Shown in pieces: positions 46,748 through 58,400 of a stretch of DNA of 64,000 bases; positions within the stretch are counted from its first letter, which is position 1, and each line of letters begins with the position of its first letter. The notes beneath the pieces were generated by a model. It saw only the letters and a list, made by a program, of their open reading frames with translations. It was not told where the DNA came from and did not search any database. The translations under genes and the position numbers were made by a program. Origin of the DNA: Boswellia sacra (lineage: Eukaryota > Streptophyta > Magnoliopsida > Sapindales > Burseraceae). Location: contig SNVD02004417.1 of NCBI GenBank assembly GCA_013180625.2, positions 62,001 to 126,000 on the forward strand, written 5' to 3'.

Positions 46748-47301
46748 CTATGAGTCGGGGATTTGCTTCCCATCCAGTTTTCTTATAAACTGGCAAACAG
46801 GGTCGTTTTTAGTCAGATTCCCTAGACTATAACATTGCAATTCATCACGAAATTGTGTCCATAAATTAAGCAATTCACGTGAACAAGTCCACAAGAATGT
46901 GACTCGAGAGTTAACAAAACATTATCCAGCGACTCATTACTCAAACATTTCTTAATAAATGAATGTTTATCTTCTCTATTCCTGGACACAAAACCTAATG
47001 AACGACAAGTCTGGTTACAATTCCATCTAGAACATTTATAACATACTTGTAACCTATTCGCTCTTCGCCTTTTGGCGTAGTAGCTTTTCCCTAAACCAGG
47101 CATGTATTTTGCTAGATTAATATCAGGCTCACCGGACAATCTTACCTTGGCTTCGATAAGCCATCGGATATCAGCAGACACATTTAGGAGCATCAACGCC
47201 CAAAGTCTAGTCATCCGTACTTTATAAATTTTAAACACAGCATTTTGAGGAAGTGAAGGGAAATATTTACGAAGGTTTGACACAAAGATATCGGCATCCA
47301 T
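46748..47301 (-). pseudogene. Small basic zinc-finger protein resembling carlavirus cysteine-rich protein, element B copy
   Basis: The ATG is at 47299-47301. The protein aligns with the element A copy along its length: PSLPQNAVFKIYK, a basic arm KSYYAKRRRANRLQ, and the C-x2-C-x4-C-x3-C cluster (CYKCSRWNCNQTC). It stays open for 159 codons to 46822. A single frameshift near 46890 then puts a further conserved stretch out of frame; this stretch ends at a TAG at 46748-46750, at the same place as in copy A. The ancestral protein was thus about 180 residues long, longer than the viral proteins it recalls. It lies directly upstream of the LOG gene on the same strand. The viral link rests on the basic arm and finger only; a host or transposon zinc finger is the alternative. 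Confidence 0.72.
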
Positions 47302-47746
47302 TGAAGAGGAGAAAAGGAGAGCTATTACCGATAATGCGATTGAGTTTGTTTTTCTCCAAGATATGCACGTTTCAAACCTTCGAGCAATTACTTCATCTCC
47401 CGTTTGGATGTTTCCTCAAGCTGTTGCACAAATAAATTCGAAGTACGAAATAATCAAATTAAACAAAAGGAAGGAAAAGAAAAGAGCAGAAACGAAACTA
47501 AAGACACATAAAAGAGATAACAACACAATAGCAAACAAAAGTAAAAAACAAGTAAAAAAAGTATAAAAACAAATAAAACAGATAGCAAAGAGAGATAAAA
47601 CCTGATCAATTTGATGGCCTACGAAAGGAATCTCCTTGAGACACAAAAATCGATCATTATTACGTTATTTTATTTTTCTTTTCTTTTTTTTATTTATTTT
47701 TCAAAAACATTGGGTTGCCTCCCAATAAGCGCTTGGTTTAACGTCC
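47302..47746. other. Element B junction region after the pol deletion
   Basis: The minus strand has GAGGACGTTAAACCAAGCGC and TTGGGAGGCAACCCAATG (near 47705-47750), words that in this class of element come after the integrase. They follow directly on the start of the reverse transcriptase, so pol between them is lost. The rest is A- and T-rich with no gene. Confidence 0.6.
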
Positions 47747-48253
47747 TCAGCCCGACATTGGTTCCATCATGGGAGGATCCAATCTCCGCTGTGCTTCTCT
47801 AGTGGGCTTGGATCCTTCTTCCAACAAGAAATGGTGCATGCATATGGCTGGGCTTTGGATGTTAGCAATCGTCCACTTAATAGATATTTTGTGATCTCTA
47901 AGTACTCGGACGAGTTTCGCTTCTTGTATTGGTGCAAGGCCCATTTCTATTATAATTAGCAAAGTATCTTTCTCACCCAGGAATACATGCTTCAAATGAT
48001 CTAGAAGAGGCTTAAGCTCCAAGGTGGAGGCTTTCATCACAGAAGAAAGAATTTTCTAATTAGATAAAGGAAATTGAATGTACAAAACATCATACCTATT
48101 TGTGGTTATTGCTATGATCTCATCTAAGCTTGCCACAGCTTCCTCCATTTCTTTGGACACTTTTATAAAAATTCTTGATTCCTTAGAATTTTCTGTCCCT
48201 ATGTGCTCACTAATAGCTACATCCAATCCATTCTTGCGAGTTAACTCAAAACA
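47747..48253 (-). pseudogene. Protease to reverse transcriptase linker of element B, cut off
   Basis: The frame shows TLELKPLLDHLKHVFLGEKD, ALCMHHFLLEEGSKP-like sequence and REAQRRLDPPMMEP, which is the stretch just before the reverse transcriptase in Athila-type pol. It breaks off near 47760 and continues into post-integrase sequence. No catalytic motif of the reverse transcriptase, RNase H or integrase remains. Confidence 0.85.
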
Positions 48254-49804
48254 TTATTGTGGCAAAGAATCAATAACGTCAACTGCAAAAACAGAATGTA
48301 AGTCACTAGGGTACCTCATTGCCTCAAAAATATTGAAACGGATAACCTTGCCGTCAAACTCTATGGTGAGAGTGCCATCATGAACATCAATCTTGATTCT
48401 AGCAGTTTTCGAGAATGGTCTCCCTAAAAGAATCGGTGTTGGATTAGGAGATGTCTCATCCTCTATTTTAAGGACATAGAAGTCTGCTGGGAAAACCAAT
48501 TGATTAACCTGCACAAGCACATCTTCCACAACTCTTTTGGGATATGCATTAAAATGATCAGCAAGTTGAATGGTAATACCAGTTTTCGCAAAAGGTCCAA
48601 GATTTAAAGAAGCATAAATAGAATATGGCATGACATTAATAGATGCTCCTAAATCTATCATAGCTCTTTCAAACTTGGTTTTACCAATGGTGCATGGAAT
48701 GGTGAACGTACCTGGATCTTTGCATTTTGGAGGAATTTTTCTTTGTAGAACAGCTGAAACATTTTCCCCCACGCTTACTTTCTCATTTCCTTTTAACTTT
48801 CTCTTGCTAGTGCATAACTCCTTGAGACATTTTGTACAACGAGGTACTTGCTCGATAGCATCCAGAAGTGGTATATTTACCTCGATCTTGCGAAAAGTCT
48901 CCAGGATTTCATGTTCTTGTTCCACCTTCTTTGATTTTGCAAATCTGCTAGGAAAAGGTGGAGGAGTAACATAAGAAGGAATAGGAGTCTTAAGATTTAC
49001 CTTAGAAGATGATGTCTTGTTCATGGTGGAAGTGGTGTCATCTCCTTCATCAGTTTGTAATTTCTTTGCCAGATTTTGGATACTTGCCCCAGTTTCCATT
49101 TGCTCTCCACTTCGAATTTGCTCTCCACTTCGCAAAGTTATCGTACAAGCATTCTCTCTCGGATTGATCACTGTTTGAGAAGATAATTTTTCTGAGCATT
49201 GGCCCTCGAATTTGCTCATGCTAGTAGCCAATTGTCCCATTTGATTTGCGAGGTTTTGGATACTTGCTCTAGTTTCCTGCTGGAATTGCATTGTGTTAGT
49301 GGCAAGTACATTAACAATATCCTGGAGAGACATACCTGAGTTTTGTGAAGCTGGTTGTGGTGCTGGATGTGGCATTGGTGGTGGTTGCATTTGAAATGGT
49401 TGCTGCACTCTAGGTTGATTGAAACCTTGTGGCCAATTTGGTATGCCATTTGGGGCAATTGGTTGATGATTTTCGTAACTAAAATTGGGGTGATCTATCC
49501 ATCCGGCATTGTAAGTATTAGAGAAGGGATCATACCATTTCCTTGATTGTCCTGAAAATCCACCCATGGCATTGGCTTGTTCCATATCTTCTTCTTGTAA
49601 AGTTGGATACATGTCCATTGGATGCTCCATGGTAGAATATACTCCACATGCATAAGGCTTCTGCATATGTCCTACAGCCATGTTTTCCACAAGAGAGGTT
49701 AGCTCAGAAAGTTGTTGTTCAATGTTCGGAGTGCTTACCTCATTTACTCTCCATGGTAGTTGTGGCTCAAATCCGATACTGAATTGTTGGAAGTTTACTG
49801 CCAT
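48254..49804 (-). pseudogene. Gag C-terminal region and protease of element B
   Basis: Open from 49867 to 48254 with a likely start at the ATG 49802-49804 (MAVNFQQFSIGFEPQ). It has a Pro/Gln/Met-rich gag tail with NTYNAGWIDHPNFSYEN, then the aspartic protease: MIDLGASINVMPYSIYASL and ILLGRPFSKTARIKIDVHDG. The gag capsid domain seen in element A is missing, so the coding part starts near the LTR in the middle of gag. An ORF of over 500 codons without a stop hints at a fairly young copy or a selected protein. Confidence 0.88.
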
Positions 49805-49892
49805 GTCGCCTAAACACAAACAATCAGAAAAGAAAAACAAAAAAATATGAATCAACAATGAAAACAAAATAACAAATTGATTAGAAAATCAA

Positions 49893-49910
49893 TCCCCGGC
49901 AATGGCGCCA
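49893..49910 (-). promoter_or_regulatory. Primer-binding site of element B
   Basis: On the minus strand TGGCGCCATTGCCGGGGA follows the right LTR. It differs from element A's site by one base. Confidence 0.85.
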
Positions 49911-49916
49911 AAAACT

Positions 49917-51328
49917 TGATGCATTCGAAACTAGCAAGTATACTAGTCGCACAAGTAATAAAGTGATGAGTAAGATATCGTTCCCATGAGGATTGATTCT
50001 AATTGAATTTGTTATTTTACAGCAACAATAGATAAATGGGGGGGTGGTGGTTTGTTGATGGATTAACTAAATGAAATATTAATGTAAATGCACAATAAAA
50101 CAACACAAAGTAAAATAGAGTGAAAAATCAATGAGAGTACCCTGGTTAAGGGATCATTCTCTGCCACAAGATATGGATTTATGAATTAACCATAGAATTG
50201 TCATTCAATTATACCATTGAAATTATCAACCGTAGATAACAATAAGCTCTGTTACCCCAATCTTTCCTTACTTTGTTGTTAAATAAAACAGGCTCTTTAT
50301 TTAATCTCTATCCATTCAACAACCTAGAACAAGCTCTCTAAATTTAATTCAATGGATGCATTACGATAAGAAAGATAGGTTGATCTAAGCAATAAACACA
50401 CAAGCTCGGATTATTTAACTTAGGTTATATTCTCCAATTGCAATCTCTGATCACAATTTTGTTACTAATGATTAGAAATTCAAGACAATTACGGATCAAG
50501 ATTTCTAGTCTAGCAATAGACAATATCCAGATTATATTCAGTTGGCCACCCAAATACAATCCAGCAAGCAATCATAAGCATTAGACATGGGAAAATACAA
50601 GCAACTTCAATTAGAGAATTGGATAACAATTTCTTGCACAATCAACTCACAAAAACCATATCAAGGGCTTTGAAATCACCCTCAACCAATTCAGATTTAG
50701 TTACACATATTCAGACAGATACAAATACAATACAATATAGAGACATTCCAGAAAATGAAAGGGAAAGGGAAAACTTAGCAAATTTGATGAAATCTCTTAG
50801 GATTGTAGTTCTTCCTCTTTCCAAGCCTTCTTTCTCCTTCAAGAACTCCAAGAGATGAGAGAAATCCAGAGCTGCAGCCTCCTCCACGTTCTCCCCTCTT
50901 CAAGTTATCAAAATAAAACCCTAAAATGTGTTTAAATACTCTGCTACAGTAATGCTACAGTGTCCCGTATTATACATGCTACAGTGATTTGTGGAATTAC
51001 ATTTCTACACTTCTCACACTGTTTTGATTAGAACTTTTGGTACACTGAATGGATTTATAAACCGTAAATTTCTCCAGAAAATAGACTTCGAGAGCTTTCC
51101 AACGGTATATAACATGTCATCGGGTTCATTGTATATCAATACAATTAAATCCGAGAAGATGGTTGACTAGCAGAGGTGAAAATGAAGGGTTTTACTCCAT
51201 TTTTGTGCAAGTTCCTCCAAAACTCCTACAAACATCAAAACCACACAAAAACATAAAAATACTAAGGATTATAGCAAAGAAACATAGATGAATTGATATA
51301 AAAATGATACATAAATAGACACCTATCA
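49917..51328 (-). repeat. Element B right LTR (5' LTR)
   Basis: Starts TGATGCATTCG and ends GACACCTATCA. Its inner end is next to the primer site. The outer flank is TTACA; no matching left target duplication exists because the left LTR is cut. Confidence 0.93.
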
Positions 51329-52458
51329 TTACATAATCTATATTGTATGTCCATCATTTATAAACATAAGTCGTAAATAACTTATACAAAAATATGTAAT
51401 TAACTGTTATTATTTGCATGTCGTAGATTACTTCTTCGTGTATGTTTTAAGTTACTTTAATTTGTAGTTGTCCTATCTTAACAATTTAATTTTGTGTTAA
51501 ATAAAAAATGTATGCTTCTCTAATCGGACTCTGTAGAAAATGTTATATCGACTTGTAATGTTGTCCCCACGATAAATCTAGTGGATTGTTACAATTATTT
51601 AATGCTCCAAGAGTATTAAATGCTGTTGTCTTTCAAACCTAATATTTAATTAATTTAATTCCTTATGGAATGCTATTATACAATGCATTTGTGACCAAGA
51701 TATTATACGTCAAGTGTTGCTGCTTTTAGAAAACTACGTGTGTAATTTCTATAAATGATTATTAATCTCTATATTAGTAAATGAACTCTATATATTGATT
51801 TTTCTCTTTTGATTTAGTTAATTTTCATCCCAAAGTATATAATATTTTAAGATTTATATATGACAGATTAAATCTTTGATTTATTATTATATAAATTCTT
51901 CACTAGACAATATCTCAAAATATCACGTGATTGGATTGGATGTTATGAAATTAAGGATATCTACTTATTATTTTTAAAAGTTGTGTGAGATAATTTAAGA
52001 GAAACTAAAATTTAGAAATAAAAAGTGAAATTTAAATTGATTATGAGATGGACTTAAATTGATAGTGAGTTGACAACATATGACAATTTATCATTTTTCG
52101 GCATACCACATAAACAAAATGAGATGGAATCTAGGTGTTACAGTATTTCTCCTTCACTCATATATGTTTTAAAGAAGACTAGCCTCGTTGGTCTCCATTC
52201 ACAGATTTTATCAATTAAAGCCTGGAAAAGCTGCACAGTGTAACAACAATGAAGAAAGCAATGCATAATAGAAGACATTTCTTCCCTGATATGATGATAA
52301 ATAATTTTTCGAAATTTAAGTTGTCCTTTTATGGTGGCTTAAAGCTTATATAGTACATGATGCATTCACCTGCTAATAAAAAAATGGGGAAAGAATAATG
52401 AACTTATGAACAACTATTGCAGAAGAAAGCTATGTAATATTTCCATTTTCTATTAAAT
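51329..52458. other. AT-rich intergenic DNA, includes 3' flank of the SERINC gene
   Basis: No coding frame or repeat was recognised. The part next to 52459 should hold the 3' untranslated region of the SERINC gene. Confidence 0.6.
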
Positions 52459-55400
52459 TTATGGCAGCGTTGAGTCGTCTCTCTGATGCATAGGTTCCTC
52501 ATGGTCCAAGACCTTGGGCTGTCTCACTATAGGGGAAAGTAACTTCCATACTGCATAAATATGAAAGACAAAGATGAGAGCAATGAAGAAGGAACTGTCA
52601 GCCATAAACTCATTTTTTTCCAAGCTAACTAATTTACTTGAGTTAATATGCTGAATTGGGAAAGCAATTAGGTTCACAAGTCCATCTAATAGCCTTCTGC
52701 TAGTCAAATCATGATTTCTAAAGCATTAACTGAACTTCATGGCTAATGATGCCCATAGTGCTATATGTTATCACTGGTTCAAACCATTGCCGTAACTTGA
52801 AAGTCGATGCATTTTTCAAGCTAGCCGAAAATGGCCCAGGTTTTTCGATAACTTACTGCTTTTTGTAGCTAGAAAAGGCATTCTGATCTGATATTCTAAT
52901 TTGTTTTCTTGTAAGTGTGAATGCATATGATGCCTTGTGTTTAGCCACTTTTCACTAAAAATAATAGTCCCCAAATACAGAATTTTCAAGCAGGGTGTAT
53001 TATCTTAACTAGAGCTTTCATAAACCAAGCCTCATTCATGAATAGACAAGAGAGGTTTTAGCATATATATTTGCGATCTAAAGAGAAGAGCGTGCACATG
53101 AATCTACTTACAGTATATTGTAGCTGCAAACCATTCATTCACTACTTTCACCCATGTGCTTGTCCAGCCGACATCAATGCTCCATCTAGTTGTTTAAAGT
53201 GATTATGAGTCTATGACACCATAAATCCTTGATGGAAAAGGGAAGAACAAAATTTGTGCAGGTAAAATGAAACATCAGTAACCTCTGATTACTCACTTTC
53301 CGGCTGAGTTATCAAGATTCCAACTATTGAATAGCATTGCAAAGTACATGGCTCCCAAGGAGAATACCAGCTGGAAAAATCCGTACTTATAAGGAATATC
53401 ATCTTCCCGTTGAACTTTTTCTTTGCGGAACTGTGACAGCATTAAGAATACTTATTATCTTTTGTAAGTATAAGAAAAAAATTAATTGTCAATCTTTTGC
53501 TTTAATTGGAATGTTGGAATATCCCTGATTGTTGAAATGTAATCTGCTAAGAAACTGCTGAGGGGAAGAAAATAAATCAACTTAGGCAGAGGAGAGTGAT
53601 TCACCTGAAATGATTGTGAATCAATTCCAGTAGAAAAGGTTGCCATGACAATAGCACATATGGCAATCAAAAAGCCCTGAAAAAGAAGAAGAAGAAGAAG
53701 CTGATGATTTAGGGGTCCACTCACATAGTGAAAAAAATTATTGGTTCTGAAGTCTAGTTTATTATTATTTTACTGGTTATTCGCTTGCGAAATGAATAAG
53801 AAATTGCATTATTTATGTTCGACTTATCAAATGGGAAATTCAATATAGAGATTGAAAAAGAAAAGACAAAAAGATTTGTAGCACTTACAAGTATTGTGGT
53901 CCAATCGCTATTCCCATTGACTTGTTTTTGTGTACTGCATTTCATGTTAGCTGGTTCACTGGAAAGCCATACAGAAAATCCAGAAGAAGATGAGATTTTA
54001 ATTTCTCGAGGATACTGTTAAATTTGTAACAAAGTACTATTGACAATTATGTTAGAAAGCACCTAGAGGAAGAACAAAATTCAATCTTGACTAAACAGAA
54101 AGTGTCTACTACATAATTGACATGAATAGGATTGAACCCCTACTTATTCAAGAATTGTAGATAAACGTTCAGATAAGTGAATTTCTAACCTTCTAATAGC
54201 AGACCAACATAGGAAAACAAGGTAAGATGCCACGATTCCTGAAGATAAAAGACCTCTGTTGACCTGTTTAAGCATCAAAAAAAGTAAAATTATATAAACA
54301 GAATTAGTTTACATGTTAAAGGGTATTCATTAGAAGAAGAGCCTCTTCTTAACTAAATCCAGAATTCAACATTAAAGCAATATGAAGTATAACCAGTTAG
54401 TTGATTTATTAAATCTCATTTATGAATGATTTTCCTAAGTATCTGTTTAACAGGTGCCTTATCATTCCTATGCATGGTAGGAAAATGATTACATTTTTTT
54501 GCAAAATCTTGAATGGCACATTTCCCTTTGTCCTTTTCCATTCCCATCGAGGTTGCTTTAGTTCTATATCCATGGAAATTAGACTAAAACTACATCCTTG
54601 GAGACAACATTGACCATCAATTCTGAGTACTGCTATGCATAAATCAAAGACATATCATCACTTATAATGCATACAAGGAAATGTAATGGTTCAGATGTGA
54701 GCATTACATACCAGTGGATACTAGATAATGCTTCTGCACTAGGAAATAAACTGATGCAGCATGGTTTATTTTTATATTATGGATAATTAAGTTTTTTCAA
54801 TAATTTAGTTATTTCAAGTTTAATTGAATTAGGAATTTTATGATTTATGGATTTTGACTCAATTAGGAATCTTGACATTTCCTAATTTGATTCAAACTCA
54901 AATCGTTAGTTTTGGGATTTTGACTCAAATAGGGATTTTGACTTTCTTAATTTGACTCAATTTTCAAGAAGGTTAGATTATTATAAATATAGGTTTTCAT
55001 TATTATTTTTTTAGACTATATATAGAATTATTCAGATATTGATATTTCATATTGGAGTTATTATTCAAAGAAGAGTGTGGATTTGGTTGTTTGATTGTTT
55101 GAGTGAGTGATTGTTGAGTGTATATTTGATTTTGATTTGTTCTTGTCACGGGTTCCCCGTCAATTTGCTATCAGAGCCTAACGTCGATTTCAGAAAATCA
55201 TCCCAAATTTCGTAAAATCATACTGTTTGTTATTGCTCATCACCGGAGTTACTGTTTATTGCCGGCCACCGACACTTCACCCATCATCGGATACATCAAA
55301 TCATAGATTGGCCGATCCCCATCATTCTTCCCTACATCACTGTCGCCAGAATCCCACCGAAAATCTCTCAAAACACCCAAAAACCGTTCGTCACCGTCAC

Positions 55401-58400
55401 TGTTCATCGTTGCCGACCGGCGAGTGGTGTCTCACCTCCACCACCAAGTCATAAATTGGCCCCTCCCCGTCAACTTTCCCTTCTTGGCCGACTACTAATT
55501 CCTACTGGAAAGTCTTCAAAGCTCAAAAAAGCAAATTTTAGGCTTGCTTAGATAATATCAGTCAGCCCCTGAACCTTTGAAGAGTTACTGGAGTCCTCTA
55601 ATGTCTCAGAATTGGTAGTTTAACCCATTTTTGTGCAGCATTCTATACCTTTGATTTTTGTAGTTTAATCACAATGGTTTATGAGGCTTATCAAAGCAAC
55701 AGTGAACGTAAGAAATATAAGATTGCCTTCAATAAACGTTTAGATTTTATGGGATTCGTTGTCGTCCTTATATGAAAATTATTCTTCCTGACTTTAGTTG
55801 TCATTACATTAAAAAGATTATTCACTAGTTTGATAGCTTGGAGCGATATTTATGATGTAGATCTTCCAGAAGATATAATGATTGATTGTGGTGCGACCCA
55901 ACTGAGAGATTTTGCTTTTGAATGGTAGATGGTTAAGCGCAAATATCCAAAAAAAACAGAAGAACTTCCAACATGGGACAAGATGAAACGTTTAGTAATT
56001 GAAACTGTTATACCTTCATATCTTAGGCTTAGAAATATACCTAAGCATCCGAAAGTGGTAAGTTATCAATCTCAAAATCATGAGTATTGTGATAAGAAAG
56101 TTAATTTGGATCGGTTAGATAGATTAATTGCCCAATACCATGAGTTTTGTAAGAACTTACCTATTGTCACTCAAACACCTCCCCAAAGTGGTCCTTCTTC
56201 TATCTTTACCCCATATCCTTGTGAGAAAGTCCAACCTATCAAGTGTGAACGTATAGAAGATAAAGTTCCATGTGCAAGAGAAGAAGTTGAGAAAGATGTT
56301 GAGAAAGTACCTATGGATGATGAAGTTCTAAGTAAGATTAATCATGAGGTTGAGATTAACGTTGAAGTTAAGAATAAAGAAAGTTAGGTAGAGCTCATGG
56401 GTGAATTCGAGTTTATGCATGTTCAAGATTTCAAGGTTGAAGGGCATCCTATTCAAATTGTGGCAGTGGTTGATAAGAAGCCAATTGAAATCATTCATCC
56501 GTCTAAAAAAGAAGACTCCACACCAAAGATTGAATTTGAAGTGTCCAAATCGAAGATTGAAGTTGAATTATCTCATGAAGAAAAAATTTTTGAGTCTCCA
56601 CAACTACTTCAAGAAGTTATTTCCAAGTCTAATACTGAAATTGATTTCTTGGGAGTCTCTACTGTGTTAGATAAATACTCAAACCAAGGCATGCTTGTCT
56701 CTATTTTGAAGTCTTCTATGATGTTGATTGCTTCTTCACCAACATTGACATCCATCAATGCAATATTGCTTTGTGTTCAACCGCTAGTGTCTATGTTTTT
56801 GGACTATGGTGAAGTGCAGACTTGGATCGACGACGTTCCTTTATTTGTATAAGACAAGACTTGGTGTTTTATCGTGTTTTGACAACATCCGCCTTGAGCA
56901 ACTCGTCAGGAATCGAGTTTTTCAAGAGGGGGAGAATTGATGCAGCATGGTTTATTTTTAAATTAGGGATAATTAAATTTTTTCAATAATTTAGTTATTT
57001 AAAGTTTAATTGAATTATGAATTTTATGATTTAGAGATTTTGACTCAATTAGGGATCTTGACTTTTTCTAATATGATTCAAACCCAAATTGTTAGTTTAG
57101 GGATTTTGACTTTCTTAATTTGACTCAATTTCCAATAATGTTAGATTAGTATAAATATAGATTTTTATTATTATTTTGTTATATTATATACAGACATTAT
57201 TCAAATATTGATATTTTATATTGGAGTTATTATTCAGAGAAGAGTGTGGATTTGGTTGTTTGATTGTTTGAGTGAGTGATTGTTGAGTGTGTATTTGATT
57301 TTAGTTTGCTCTTGTTATGGGTTCCCTGTCAAAAACAAACTTAAAATTGAGATACTATTGCTCCAGGATAAGATATACAGACAATTTGTTAATCAATAGT
57401 TTACTAAATTTAAAGGGCTATTTATGGATGGTTCAACCCATATATGTGCCTGCTAATTGATGAGGGATAAATTTTCAGTCTGGTGCAGTCTGTGCAGGAG
57501 GTTTTTTTCACCTGGACAGGCTACTATATCTCCATTATATTGAATAGAGGCTGGTGATCCCATCCACATACTTTTTATACAAACTAGCTTGTTGACCTAG
57601 CATATGAAAATTAAAAAATCAGCTTATCATTTGCTTTATCCAAGTTCAAAACTAGAAAACCTCTGCTCTAGATAATGGTTAGTCATGACTTGGTCTGGAA
57701 TAAAGTACCAATAATACTCTAACTAGGTAGCTCTTTTATCACATAAGTTTAGATTGAATATGTTCCAACCATTTTACCCAAAACTATTTTGTAATGTAAA
57801 ATATAAGGACGCCAGAAATGGGCTTTCGAAGAGCTTACCGTTGAATGTAAGGATATAACCATCATAACTATGAGAAGAATTGCAGTCCAAGTAATGAAGA
57901 ATATGTTGAGACTACACGACAGTCTTGGAGCATACAAGTAGTACATCAATGCAATTCCAAAAATTGAAGCAATGTAAAAGATTGTTGAAAAGAATAATCC
58001 CAGGGAGCAGCTGCAGTGCAAACACAAGATAAAATATCAACAATGCCATGTCATACTTGTTAAAATGATGTTGGAGCTAGGCTCTATTACTTATTTTCTC
58101 CAGCCTGAATGCACTACCAGGCCAGTGAAAAAAACTTGATCGTGAGTAAGAAATTTATACCTTTGCTTTGCTTCCTGATCAGGCATCCAGTAGTTATTCC
58201 ACCATGCGATGAATTCAATCACACTTACAAGTTGGAGAACAAGAAAAATCCTAGATCAAGAAAAGCAGGAACCTATAGATCAATAATTGTAGACATTCCC
58301 AAAACTCATGCACAGAAGTGATTGTGAAATGTTTTCTTCACAATTATTATATTTTTGCATTATAAGTCTATTTCCTCATGGCAAAATCACGAGTGGACAA

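Larger units (their letters stand above)
42586..51328 (-). mobile_element. Element B: pol-deleted Athila-like retrotransposon with LOG and zinc-finger genes
   Basis: The right LTR is complete (49917-51328); the left LTR (42586-43535) lacks its first 465 bp. The LTRs are unrelated by eye to those of element A, so it is a different family. The interior holds gag C-terminus and protease, the very start of the reverse transcriptase, then no further pol, then the zinc-finger gene and the LOG gene in the same order as in element A. A primer site is next to the right LTR and a purine tract next to the left one. It is non-autonomous, but its accessory genes were kept. Confidence 0.88.
54752..57331 (+). 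mobile_element. Element C: small non-autonomous gypsy-like retroelement in SERINC intron 6
   Basis: Two LTRs (54752-55162 and 56938-57331) start TGATGCAGCATGG and end GTTCCCCGTCA or GTTCCCTGTCA. Flanks are TAAAC and AAAAC, 4 of 5 the same. A primer site for initiator tRNA-Met and a purine tract fix the plus orientation, opposite to the host gene. The interior, about 1.8 kb, has a gag-like frame but no protease, polymerase or integrase, so it needed enzymes from a relative. Confidence 0.9.
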
